The position numbers were made by a program, and so were the translations under genes. 64,000 bases of DNA from Pollenia angustigena (Eukaryota > Arthropoda > Insecta > Diptera > Polleniidae). The DNA lies in NCBI GenBank assembly GCA_930367215.1, contig OV884058.1:111561802-111625801 (forward strand), read 5' to 3'. Each line of letters begins with the position of its first letter. Positions within the stretch are counted from its first letter, which is position 1. Below are positions 1 to 10,834 of the stretch, in pieces. The notes under the pieces were generated by a model. That model was not told the origin of the DNA. It did no database searches and saw only the letters and a list, made by a program, of their open reading frames with translations.

Positions 1-224
1 GAGTAAACATTGTCCTTCTATTGGTTTGTCTATCCGACTGTATGTTGAAATGGGCTTACCGAAGAAACCAGATATGAAGGGAACTTGGTTTTTACGTCCA
101 AATAGTTTGAAGTTTTTAAGTTTTTTTTATAATTTAGTGAACTTTTTTTTACGTGAAATCACCTTGTAACGACGTGTTTTTCCACCTTATGCTGGCGTAG
201 AGCTCGCGGTTCCCAGGGTTCGTT
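1..224. other. A+T-rich DNA, nothing recognised
   Basis: I see no open frame, inverted repeat or RNA motif worth calling here. Homopolymer T runs dominate the second half. Confidence 0.5.
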
Positions 225-690
225 ACAAAAATGTATTTAATGAATATAGAAATGAAACACCGGACTCGCTCTTTTCTTCAAACGTTATAAGCCGTACGCT
301 CAGCTTATTTATTTCTCTTAATTTTACAATTTTTACTACAATAGTTGACAAATTAAATATAACGTAGAACACAAAGGACGGACACGACACTCTCGGGACG
401 GAACCGACAACACACGCGAGGATAGCGACGCGACACACACGACGGCTTAGACAGAAAGGCCAACGTAGCCAAGGAAAGGGCAGACGGCAAGCCAAGAGAA
501 TTTAGTCTACACCGCTGTTCTCTTGCTTTGCAGTCGTTACCGTGCGTTCTACTACACGTCGAGAGAATTTAGTCTACACCGCTGTTCTCTTGGCTTGTAA
601 TCTGTACCGGCAACGAGTGGGATCAAATGAAAGAGGTGTAACCTCTCTTCAACGAACACTAGATATTAGTTAGCTGTAGCGGTGTAACCT
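225..690 (-). repeat. G+C-richer repeat, possible solo LTR read on the minus strand
   Basis: This block stands out by higher G+C. A segment starting AGAGAATTTAGTCTACACCG occurs at 495 and again at 562, a 67-bp step, and GGTGTAACCTCTC also occurs twice (about 638 and 680). Each segment is bounded by an inverted repeat (CCAAGAGAA / TTCTCTTGG). On the minus strand AATAAATAAGC could be a poly(A) signal, followed by a short tail ending near GTAACGAAC. Duplicated U3-like repeats plus a downstream poly(A) signal suggest a solo LTR. I could not find convincing TG..CA ends, a primer-binding site or a target duplication, so the LTR reading is only a guess. Confidence 0.3.
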
Positions 691-1171
691 CTCCCAGCTA
701 AGTAAGACCTTAGTTTTTTTAATGCACTACCTTTTAAATGGTTATATAGCAAGAAAATATTCGGTAAAAATTTCGAATCAATATTTTAAATATTGATAAA
801 TGGCTAAGATATGAGCAAGGAAAAAAATTAGGTATTTTAGTTTTTTATTTTTAAGTTAATTTTCAAAAAAAAAAAAAAAATATGTTTGAAAAATACCAAA
901 ATATTGAAAAAGTACATACTATTTTTCTTGGTGGTAAGTACCATCAAAATTTTTAAATTTTCCATCATTGATTCCGATTCTACTGCAATGTTGCCATAGT
1001 ATATAAATTACATTTTTCATTTTATCGGACAGTTGTAATAATGAATAAAGCTTGTATGCCACTTCATCGTTCACGATAGCTTTGGTTTACGTTAACTATC
1101 AAGAACTTTATCATTAGGTTACAAAAAGGAAACTTAGCAGAATACTTGTACTGAAAGTCGGTTCATGAATG
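691..1171. other. A+T-rich DNA, nothing recognised
   Basis: Only A/T runs, including about 17 A near 868. No gene or repeat end is visible. Confidence 0.5.
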
Positions 1172-1370
1172 ACTAAAGCTTCGTACAGACGATGGTCGGA
1201 TCTTACAATGTTGTCATTAAAATTGCATAAAAATGTCTTGCAAATGTCTGAACATTGTAAGCTCATTTTCATTTGGCAGATGTGTAAAATTAATGCATCT
1301 GACAATGACACCATTGTCAGAAAAATTACAATATTGTAATATCTGACCATCGTCTGTACGAAGCTTTAGT
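1172..1370. mobile_element. 199-bp MITE with about 27-bp terminal inverted repeats
   Basis: The ends are ACTAAAGCTTCGTACAGACG and its inverse; the arms continue through GATGGTC with a one-base gap. The middle is A+T-rich without coding potential. A TA dinucleotide lies within both ends (ACTAAAGC / GCTTTAGT), so a TA target site as in Tc1/mariner elements is plausible, but the superfamily is not proven. Confidence 0.75.
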
Positions 1371-1629
1371 AATAGACATCTTTTTTTCTCGCAATAATGG
1401 TTTTGGTACAATATAGCACTTTAACTTGTTTTCCTTTCTTTTCTTTGTTTCCAAATATTCGATTTGAAAACAAGAAAATAGTTTAATTTTATAGGTATTT
1501 TTAATTATTCTTTTTCCATGACAATAAGGTCGCATCCGGCTTTTAAACAGAATTAAATCTAAGTCGACGTATGATGTAAATACGCTTTTACTACTAACGC
1601 AATTGTTTGCCCTTATGTAAAATATTCAG
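1371..1629. other. A+T-rich DNA, nothing recognised
   Basis: No feature found apart from T runs. Confidence 0.4.
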
Positions 1630-1631
1630 GA

Positions 1632-1734
1632 GTGTCACAGAAATCAATTCCGATCGAAAGAGGAAGTGATTTCGTATCTTGATTTACATAAAACGAAATC
1701 ACTTTCGCTCGGAATTAATTGCTGTGACAGACCT
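1632..1734. repeat. Imperfect hairpin of about 100 bp
   Basis: The left arm (from TGTCACAG through AATTCCGATCGAAAG and AAGTGATTTCGT) is repeated inverted on the right (ACGAAATCACTTTCG through CGGAATTAATTGCTGTGACA). A loop of about 15 nt separates arms of about 40 bp with a few mismatches. It is probably a tiny fold-back MITE. No second copy was noticed here. Confidence 0.7.
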
Positions 1735-1740
1735 TATTAT

Positions 1741-3060
1741 ACCTATTAAATTGATAACGTATCTTGGTCATACGCTTCTACGTTCATTCGGTGCAATTGT
1801 GTTCCTACTGTTTTTTTGTTTTTTTTTACTAAAAAAAACTTTTTTACAAAAATAGAACTGAATTTTGTTATAATTTTTGTACACACAGAAAGAAAAACTT
1901 CGTTGTAAATTTAAGTTTTTTCCACTTTTACTTTTAGTGCGAGTTAGAAATTTAAGTACGAATAACACTAAAAAGTAATTAAAACAATCCTAAACGGGAT
2001 TACTTTAGAAAACCTTGAACTTTTTGTTTCGTGCATTTGTAAAATTTATTGTAGAAATAACAACAACTACTCTACAAAAGTAGGAAGAAAATGATTTGCT
2101 TGTTTTGTCTAGAAGCAACAGCAACACTTCAAGAAGAAAAACATACATTATTTTCCCTGTTTAAAAATTAAATAAAAAGCAATAACTCCCGAATTCTATT
2201 TGCTAAAATTATAAAGTTTAATTAAAAAATTTTCGAAAAAGAATGATTACGGGCATGCTGTTGGTGTCTTATAATCGTGAGTTTTTTTGCAAACAAAAGG
2301 GGAAATACAATTTAAAGGTGAAATCATGGTAGTAGATTGAATCTAGATTCTACTAGATTCATTTACCAGGTACGTTCGAAGCTACTACAAATGAACATTA
2401 AAAAAAACACGAGGGCTTTTTATTGTTGTTTTGTTATAGGAACTACCAAATTTTGTTTATGCTACAGAGTGAAGTAGTTGTGTGTGTAACAATATTTCAT
2501 AGCTCCTACCAATGCATCGATAATATTTTCTTTTGAACTGCCTCGTAGCATTTTAAGATAATTTCACAAAAAGGTGTTTGACAAGCGTTTTTGTAAATTT
2601 TGACGACCAATAATTCTGTATACCAGCTGTTACCTAATTTACATCAAGCATTGCAGAGTTGCTTAAAAAACCGCTTACTGGCAAAATTATTGCAATAACA
2701 AAAAGTTGCATCCTAAAACGCACCAAACACTGACTATCGCTGCCTTATTTTACCTCAAGAAGTTTCATTATTAAAATATCTATAATTCTAGAGCAAAAGA
2801 GCTTTTTGAATTAAGAAAAGTCTTTAATATACTTTTTTTAATTAAAATTAAAAATGCTTTTTCATTTTGTATTATTAAAACAAAATGTTAAAAAATAAAA
2901 AATTTCTTCACAAAAAATTTCCAACTTTTGTCGTATAAAATATTCTTTCAAGTTTGTTCAAGTAGGACACAAAGAAAAAGACATCTATTGCTATGTTTGG
3001 AAATCAAAATTAAAGACTTGTTTAGTTTAAGCATTTTTATTTAATATACTTCATTTTATA
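1741..3060. other. A+T-rich non-genic DNA
   Basis: About 1.3 kb with no supportable gene or repeat. A short palindrome GAATCTAGATTC lies near 2340. Open frames here are short and lack composition unlike the background. Confidence 0.4.
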
Positions 3061-3079
3061 TTAAAATAGCTTTACCCTT

Positions 3080-3640
3080 CCCCCATGGAAATAAAATTAG
3101 TCAAATAGTACCAAATTTAGATACTTTTACTGTTACCGTTCTACTGATATGCAGAAACCAATATTGTACATATTTTGAAGGTGTCTTAACCATTTCTCTA
3201 ATCCACCCAACTTTTTGACTTTTTTTGAATATTTGTTGCAAAAAACTTTTACATACTGTGCCCATATTCCCCAAATATAAAGAAATCTAAATTGTCTTTG
3301 AATGGGAGGTACCACGCTCACTTCTTCAATCTGGCTCACTGTGACTAATGTTGTGTGTTAATAAAAAAGGCAAAATATTTGTACAAATCTTAATATTTTT
3401 CATGTTACTGTTCTCCGCATCACTGCTATTTGCACTATCTTTGTAATGGAGGGAGTGGCTCCTCCTTCTCTAATCCACTCCACTTTTTGGTCGATGTTGT
3501 GTTTTGATAACAAAGTTATTTGTTTTAAATTTAAAAACTTTTCTGTGACCGTTCCCCAGATATGTTGTTATTCATATTGCTTTTGTTTGGAAGGTGCCAC
3601 GTCCACTTGGAATTTTATAAATATTTATAGCCTGTGTTAA
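3080..3640. repeat. Tandem modules related to the hairpin repeat family (family G)
   Basis: Roughly three degenerate modules of 160-200 bp repeat the order 'ccgttctNNNgatatgcag - A+T spacer - ggaggtaccacg.tcacttctt.aatc - cactttttg'. The same wording recurs near 15,100, 30,700-31,160, 47,900-48,230 and 48,800-49,060. The conserved ends of family G are not visible, so this is an internal fragment. Confidence 0.6.
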
Positions 3641-3839
3641 GTAATTTAACCCATTTTATCCTCTAAATATTTAATTTTCCAAAAATCTCTTTTCCCTGGA
3701 TATATTCTTTGGAGGACTTATTCACTGTCCAAACTTCATGTCTCTAACTTCAGCTGTTTGGGCTGCGCGTTGATAAGTCAGTCACTTGCCCAAGTCATTA
3801 AGTTTATTCAAGATTTGCGTCCCAAACCCATATCGACAA

Positions 3840-4290
3840 AATAAGTAGTCTATTTAATTATTTCTGGATGTTTCTGTGATAATTAATTGCTCCCCCTGCA
3901 CCAACCACCTTTATCTTATAAGAAGTAGTTTACCATAAGAGTGACTTCTACAAATTTTGAACATTCTCAATATAACAGTTCTTAAGATATGCGATATTTA
4001 ACATTGGCATCCTATGGGGGTATCACTTCCCCTGCTGCTAACTTATTTCAATTTTGGGGCTCAGTATATGCTACTGTAAAAAATTCAAGAAAATGTGTGC
4101 AGTGGCTCTTAAGATATACTATACTTAATATTGACATCCTATAGAGGGTACAACTTCCCCTGCACCTATCGAAAAGTAACTTCTTTTTCGGGGCTCACTT
4201 GATGTTACTGTAAAAATGTCAGGAAAATCGGGTTAGAAGTTTAAAGTATATTAGCCAACAAACAAACATAAAACCAGACAAACATTTTTC
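3840..4290 (-). mobile_element. Antisense fragment of a non-autonomous Helitron-like element
   Basis: Read on the minus strand from 4290, the sequence gives the GTTTGTTTGTTGGC stretch, 'ccgattttcctgacatttttacagtaac', then modules with 'ccccataggatgcc', 'cgcatatcttaagaactg' and 'gaagtcactcttatgg'. These match, in the same order, the better element at 5.56-7.05 kb. The 3' CTAG end is absent, so the copy is truncated. Confidence 0.65.
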
Positions 4291-4299
4291 CTTTTTAAT

Positions 4300-5563
4300 T
4301 ATTCATTTATAGATATGAATTAAATAATCCCAATTTAATTCATATTTACTCAATGTAATTATCTTAAAGATGTGAACCAGAGAACAGCTTTATGCGATTG
4401 AAAAAAATCGCATTTAATCAAAAACAACAAATACACTCGCTGGCGGTCATACAATAAAACATTGTGAACTAGTATTTTTATGAGATCTCCCATTTATAGT
4501 GGGAGTAGCTGTTCATAATGAAAATTCAGTCGGGACAGTCCGTACGCCCAATTTATGGTTTAAGAATACAAGTGCTAGACAGGCTAATTGTAAACTGTGG
4601 ACATTGACCCTCAGCAAGGAGAATTTACTAGAGGTAACCAAGCCAATCAAGCGATATAATGGAAAAATATCACGATAGCTGTCTAGATTATTTTTGATAT
4701 TTAATTAAATTAAAATTTTGAAATTATTTATTTATTTGTGTTTTTTTAATTGCAAATATTTAAAGAAGCTGCTTATATTTTTCTTTAATTCAACTTTTGC
4801 TACCCACTGTCTCGTTTTCAAACAATGGCTTAGAAACATCAACAATTATAACAAGGCTATGGAAAAAATTTGGAAAAAATATCAACCCTAATACTTTTTT
4901 TTGATAACTTTTTCTTTTTATTAATATTTCTCGACAATATACAAAAATGACGACGTTGACAAAAAAAAAAAAAATATACATACATATTGTATGTATACAT
5001 AAACATTCATACTTATGGATTTTTTTCCCAAATTTTTGGGTCTCATTTTTCTTTTTCTTTTTTGGATAAATATTGCATGACTCTTAACTAAAAATGGGTA
5101 TAAGCCAAACAAGGATAACGAAACACTAACAAGGATAAGTACTCTTTTTTTTATATGTTTCAAAATGTATGTGGCCATCTATCCATACACATTCATATTT
5201 ATACATTCAGAAAAGTTTCTTTGATATGGTGGATTTTTATTAAGTTTCTGGGAATTTGTTTTATTTGATAATTTTCTTTTATTTTTTTTTTTTTTTTTTT
5301 TTGAGGAGAGAGTGAGGGTTGTTTCTTTAGTCATGTGTGCAGCAATACTAACATGTGTATATTTTTACAAACATACCTACATGCTTATACGTATGTATAT
5401 ATATACATACATATGTATATGCTTCTGTTTTCCTATGTATGACATGTTTGTTTTAGTAATTGTAGGCGTTTTTTTTTTATATATAAAATTTTTTTCCATT
5501 TTTTTTTTTGTTACAGTTACAATTTTTAAACTATTTAAGATTTTTGTGACTTAAAATCGTTAA
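4300..5563. other. A+T-rich DNA with TA/CA simple repeats
   Basis: No gene. A TATA/CATA simple repeat lies at about 5370-5425 and a long T run at about 5281-5302. Hydrophobic open frames here simply reflect T-rich composition. Confidence 0.5.
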
Positions 5564-7050
5564 TCTATATATATAAAAAGAAGTGTACATTTTGATTGTC
5601 ACTCCATAACTCGAGAACGGCTCGACCGATTGCCATAAAATTTTTAGGGAAGGTACAGGGAGGAGTGATGATGGTTAGTTGATTTTGAAATCCAAAATCG
5701 GTATAGCCATTATCTATATATATATAAAAATGAAAAATGTTTGTATGTTTGTTTGTGTGTTTGTTTGTTTGTTTGTTTGTTGGCTTATAGACTCCGAAAC
5801 TACTGAACCGATTTTCCTGAAATTTTTACAGTAACTTCACGTCAGCCCTAAAAATAAAATAGGCTACTTATTTTTCCGATAGGGGCAGGGGAATTGGTAC
5901 CCCCCATAGAATGCCAATATTAATTATCGCATATCTTAAGAGCCGCTGGACGCATTTTGCTGAACTTTTTGTAGTAGGATCTTCTGAGCCCCGAAATTGA
6001 AATAAAATAGCAGCGGGGGTATTGGAATCCCCCATAGGACGCCAATGTTTAACATCGCATATCTTAAGAACTGTAATAGCGAGAATGTTCAAACTTTCTA
6101 GAAGTCACTCTTATGGTATACTACACTTTTGAAAATAAAAATAAAGCGGGTAGGCGCAGGGGGGGAAATCCCTCCAATAGGATGCATACATTAAATATCG
6201 ATCAACTGAAGAACTTTGAAAGGGAGAGTCTTCAAACGTGGTTAAAGCTACTATTATAGTAAACTATAAATTTCAATATAAAAATGGGCGGGAGAGACAG
6301 GGGAGGAGCAGTACCCCTCATAGATAGAAATATTAATAAGAGCGAGCCACTGCACGCATTTTGTTGAAATTTTGGTAGTAGGATCTTCTGAGTCCCAAAA
6401 TTGAAATAAAGTAGCAGTGGGGGAAGTGGTTTTCCCCATAGGACGCCAATGTTAAATATCGCATATCTTAAGAACTGTTATAGGGAGAATGTTCAAACTT
6501 TGTAGAAGTCACTAATATGGTATACTACACTATTGAAAATAAAAATAAAGCGGGTAGGCGCAGGGGGGAATACCTCACATAGGATGTATATATCAAATAT
6601 CGCTCAACTGAAGAACTATTAAAGGGCGAGTCTTCAAACGTAGTTAAAACTACTATTATGGCAAACTTTAAATTTCAATATAGTAATGGGCGGGGTAGAC
6701 AGAGGAGCAGCAGTTCCCCTCATAGATAGAAATATTAATAAGAGCCGCTGCAAGCATTTTGTTGAACTTTTGGTAGTAGGATCCTCTGAGTCCCAAAATT
6801 TAAATAGCAGCGGGGGAAGTGTTACACTCCATAGGACGCCAATGTTTAATATCGGATATCCTAAAAACTGTTAAAGTGATGATGTTCAAACTTTGTAGAA
6901 GTCACTCTTATGGTATACTACACTTTTAAATATAAAAATAAAGCGGGTAGGCGCAGGGGAGAAATACCTTCCATAGGATGCATATATTAAATATCTCTCA
7001 ATCGATAAAGTGGTTAAAGCAGTGTTGCGAAGCGCACCGGGTTAAGCTAG
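5564..7050 (+). mobile_element. Non-autonomous Helitron-like element with internal 400-bp repeats
   Basis: The segment starts TCTATATATATAAAAA and ends GCGCACCGGGTTAAGCTAG, with A before and T after: the TC...CTAG ends and A/T insertion site expected of Helitrons. A second 5'-like start (TCTATATATATATAAAAATG) near 5715 suggests two elements joined. No Rep/helicase coding is present. Inside, a roughly 400-bp module ('ctgaNccc.aaattgaaa', 'cccataggacgccaatgtt', 'gtatactacac', 'aaagcgggtaggcgcagg') recurs with GTATACTACAC at 6116, 6520 and 6913. The last module is where the 2.25-kb duplication begins. Confidence 0.7.
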
Positions 7051-7084
7051 TTAAATTTATAAATTTAAGAATTACTATATATTT

Positions 7085-7867
7085 GGGCATTCACAAGGTA
7101 CCAAGAAGAAAATATGGCTGCTATGAGCAACCCTCATAATTTAGATTTCTTCTGTGTAGGTTTGACAAAACAATAAACACAGCATAAAAAGTCTTATTAT
7201 TTAAGGACTTTTTTGTATAAAACACAAAAATATTTTTTTTAAACTATTGGGGGATTCACAAGGTGTCATAAAGTCATATGTCTTAAAATAATAACATGAA
7301 AAATACGACTGTTGCGAACATCCCCTCATAATTCAATGTGCTATTTTGAATTTCAATCAGCTGATTTAAAACAAATGAACAAAATAAACATTTACCAAAA
7401 ATAAAAATATTTTTTAGTTCTAATCCATGAATTAATAAATTAAACTAGACCTTTCCTGACTATTTTCCATTTTTCAGACGCAAATCCGAAATAAATTTTA
7501 TTTTGTTTGTTTACCAAACAGCAGAGTCCTAAGCCGAACTTATTTGAATTCGCAAGTGATTTATTGCAAAAATTGATAACCGCAAGGTTAAATTCGGATG
7601 TAGCCGGATAAAATTTTACCATCATGCGGCTCGGCTCAGCCGTTCAGCGCAGGTCTCTTCGACAGTACAATATACATAGCAAGCAAAGTTCTATTTATTT
7701 AAGACACTTTTGCTTACAAAGCAAAAAAATATTTTTGAACCTTTGTAAAATGTTAGAACATTATGACAATATAACATGATATCACGCCTTGTGAATACCC
7801 CATATGTATTGTTAAATTTAAGTATATGATGACAATATGACTTAATAGCACACCTTGTGAATCTCTC
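7085..7867. mobile_element. MITE family E, one copy inside another
   Basis: The outer ends are GGGCATTCACAAGGT and ACCTTGTGAATCTCTC. An inner pair, GGGGGATTCACAAGGTGTCA (7249) and CACGCCTTGTGAATACCCC (ending 7801), marks a second copy inside. Subterminal sequence also mirrors: 'cataaagtcatatg' versus 'atatgacttaatagc'. There is no transposase coding. Related copies lie at 9338, 18866 and 37809. Confidence 0.75.
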
Positions 7868-8075
7868 AATTAAGTCAATTAACATTTCTACCATAAAATT
7901 AACAAATCTCCTGAAATGAACAAAGTTTAATATGGGCATTGTCAGCAAAAGTTAAACCATGACCAAAAATTTAAACGTTATTAAAAAACTTTGTTTGACT
8001 GATAGAATCACCAAAAAAAACCTTAAAATAATTTGAATCTAATGTTTTATTTGTAATGAAGAATATTTTATTATA

Positions 8076-8564
8076 AAGCGTGTTTTTTTAGAGTGTCAAA
8101 ACTTTGAGTTGGCATCACTGCTGTATTTGAGCACCCATTTAACAGCTGATAGTTGCTTTATGTTTAGTTTACTTTACTTAGTGCCGGTTCACACACGTCA
8201 AGTTTGACTTGTCAAGTCTTGAGTTTTTAGGAGAGAGGGGAAAAGAACTGGCCTTCTACAATTGATTTACTCAAAGAAACTTTTGATGAAAAAAATTTCC
8301 CGTAATGGCCCAATTAATTGGCCACCAAGATCGTGTGATTTAACCCCATTGTATTATTTTCTTTGGGGTTATTTTAAGTCACTTGTCTACGTCGACAATT
8401 GAACGCCTGGAAACCAACATTCGAAGCCTCATGGCAGAAATCATATTTAAACATTAATTTCATAAAATTTTCTTTCCAATAAAGCTCATTTCATTGATAT
8501 TAAAAATATATTTTCTTGTTTTATTATGTTTTAAACTTATTTCACTCTATAAAAAAACACCCTT
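8076..8564 (+). mobile_element. Internally deleted DD41D-type mariner
   Basis: Flanked by TA (8074-8075 and 8565-8566). Ends are AAGCGTGTTTTTTTAGAGTG and the inverse of AAGGGTGTTTTTTTATAGAG. Near 8310-8370 a frame reads NWPPRSCDLTPLYYFLWGY, the block around the third catalytic Asp of rosa-type mariners. Here the Asp of TPLD is Tyr (GAT to TAT in effect), so this copy could not be active even if it were full length. Most of the transposase is missing. A fragment of a hormone-site-like MITE (AGTGCCGGTTCACACACG, about 8180-8260) has inserted. Confidence 0.75.
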
Positions 8565-8580
8565 TATTTAACATCCACCA

Positions 8581-8941
8581 GTGCCCATTTTCTGTAACTC
8601 TCGCATCGAGAAACTTTTCGATTGAAATGCGGAAATGAAACATATTGAAAAAAAACAGCTGTTTTTCTCACTAAACTGTGTCAGTAACTTTTTTTTGGCG
8701 AGTAGTAGCTGTCACGTAAGTAAATAACTCACCAATTTACAGAAAAAGTGTTTCCGTAACATTTTTGTGATAAAAGTTCCCGCTATGAACTGTCGAATAA
8801 ACTAACGAATAAAAATGGGGCGAGAAAAAATGTTAACACTAAAACATGTTGTGCTGAAAAAAGGTCAACAGAAAAAAGAACGACAAAAATGAAAAAACAA
8901 AACAAATGTACTTTCGACTTCAAGAAGAATTCTTGACAAAA
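8581..8941. mobile_element. MITE family F, cut off by the duplication joint
   Basis: Starts GTGCCCATTTTCTGTAACTC as in the complete copies at 10835 and 16167. It runs through the GCGAGTAGTAGCTGTCACG palindromic zone and stops at the tandem joint, so it has no right end. Confidence 0.8.
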
Positions 8942-9337
8942 GGCGGGGTAGACAGAGGAGGAGCAGTTCCCCTCATAGATAGAAATATTAATAAGAGCCG
9001 CTGCAAGCATTTTGTTGAACTTTTGGTAGTAGGATCCTCTGAGTCCCAAAATTTAAATAGCAGCGGGGGAAGTGTTACACTCCATAGGACGCCAATGTTT
9101 AATATCGGATATCCTAAAAACTGTTAAAGTGATGATGTTCAAACTTTGTAGAAGTCACTCTTATGGTATACTACACTTTTAAATATAAAAATAAAGCGGG
9201 TAGGCGCAGGGGAGAAATACCTTCCATAGGATGCATATATTAAATATCTCTCAATCGATAAAGTGGTTAAAGCAGTGTTGCGAAGCGCACCGGGTTAAGC
9301 TAGTTAAATTTATAAATTTAAGAATTACTATATATTT

Positions 9338-10120
9338 GGGCATTCACAAGGTACCAAGAAGAAAATATGGCTGCTATGAGCAACCCTCATAATTTAGATT
9401 TCTTCTGTGTAGGTTTGACAAAACAATAAACACAGCATAAAAAGTCTTATTATTTAAGGACTTTTTTGTATAAAACACAAAAATATTTTTTTTAAACTAT
9501 TGGGGGATTCACAAGGTGTCATAAAGTCATATGTCTTAAAATAATAACATGAAAAATACGACTGTTGCGAACATCCGATCATAATTCAATGTGCTATTTT
9601 GAATTTCAATCAGCTGATTTAAAACAAATGAACAAAATAAACATTTACCAAAAATAAAAATATTTTTTAGTTCTAATCCATGAATTAATAAATTAAACTA
9701 GACCTTTCCTGACTATTTTCCATTTTTCAGACGCAAATCCGAAATAAATTTTATTTTGTTTGTTTACCAAACAGCAGAGTCCTAAGCCGAACTTATTTGA
9801 ATTCGCAAGTGATTTATTGCAAAAATTGATAACCGCAAGGTTAAATTCGGATGTAGCCGGATAAAATTTTACCATCATGCGGCTCGGCTCAGCCGTTCAG
9901 CGCAGGTCTCTTCGACAGTACAATATACATAGCAAGCAAAGTTCTATTTATTTAAGACACTTTTGCTTACAAAGCAAAAAAATATTTTTGAACCTTTGTA
10001 AAATGTTAGAACATTATGACAATATAACATGATATCACGCCTTGTGAATACCCCATATGTATTGTTAAATTTAAGTATATGATGACAATATGACTTAATA
10101 GCACACCTTGTGAATCTCTC
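9338..10120. mobile_element. MITE family E, duplicate of the 7.1-kb pair
   Basis: Same nested pair carried in the second unit of the tandem duplication; inner copy about 9502-10054. The two adjacent substitutions that distinguish the units lie in it (near 9576). Confidence 0.75.
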
Positions 10121-10329
10121 AATTAAGTCAATTAACATTTCTACCATAAAATTAACAAATCTCCTGAAATGAACAAAGTTTAATATGGGCATTGTCAGCA
10201 AAAGTTAAACCATGACCAAAAATTTAAACGTTATTAAAAAACTTTGTTTGACTGATAGAATCACCAAAAAAAAACCTTAAAATAATTTGAATCTAATGTT
10301 TTATTTGTAATGAAGAATATTTTATTATA

Positions 10330-10818
10330 AAGCGTGTTTTTTTAGAGTGTCAAAACTTTGAGTTGGCATCACTGCTGTATTTGAGCACCCATTTAACAGC
10401 TGATAGTTGCTTTATGTTTAGTTTACTTTACTTAGTGCCGGTTCACACACGTCAAGTTTGACTTGTCAAGTCTTGAGTTTTTAGGAGAGAGGGGAAAAGA
10501 ACTGGCCTTCTACAATTGATTTACTCAAAGAAACTTTTGATGAAAAAAATTTCCCGTAATGGCCCAATTAATTGGCCACCAAGATCGTGTGATTTAACCC
10601 CATTGTATTATTTTCTTTGGGGTTATTTTAAGTCACTTGTCTACGTCGACAATTGAACGCCTGGAAACCAACATTCGAAGCCTCATGGCAGAAATCATAT
10701 TTAAACATTAATTTCATAAAATTTTCTTTCCAATAAAGCTCATTTCATTGATATTAAAAATATATTTTCTTGTTTTATTATGTTTTAAACTTATTTCACT
10801 CTATAAAAAAACACCCTT
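10330..10818 (+). mobile_element. Duplicate of the deleted DD41D mariner
   Basis: Copy of the 8.08-kb element inside the second duplication unit, with the same ends, TA flanks and the same Tyr for Asp substitution. Confidence 0.75.
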
Positions 10819-10834
10819 TATTTAACATCCACCA

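Larger units (their letters stand above)
6689..8941. repeat. First unit of a 2.25-kb tandem duplication
   Basis: Sequence from GGCGGGGTAGAC (c at 6691) to the AATTCTTGACAAAA before 8942 is repeated immediately, offset 2253 and then 2254 bp. By eye I see three substitutions (one near 6706, two adjacent near 7323) and one A-run length change (8 A near 8013, 9 A in the other copy). The unit carries the end of the Helitron, a nested MITE pair, a deleted mariner and the start of the next MITE. Confidence 0.95.

Noticed and set aside
9693..9878. Repeated 61-codon frame (also at 7440) as a conserved gene
   Set aside because: Identity is due to the 2.25-kb duplication; the frame lies in a MITE.
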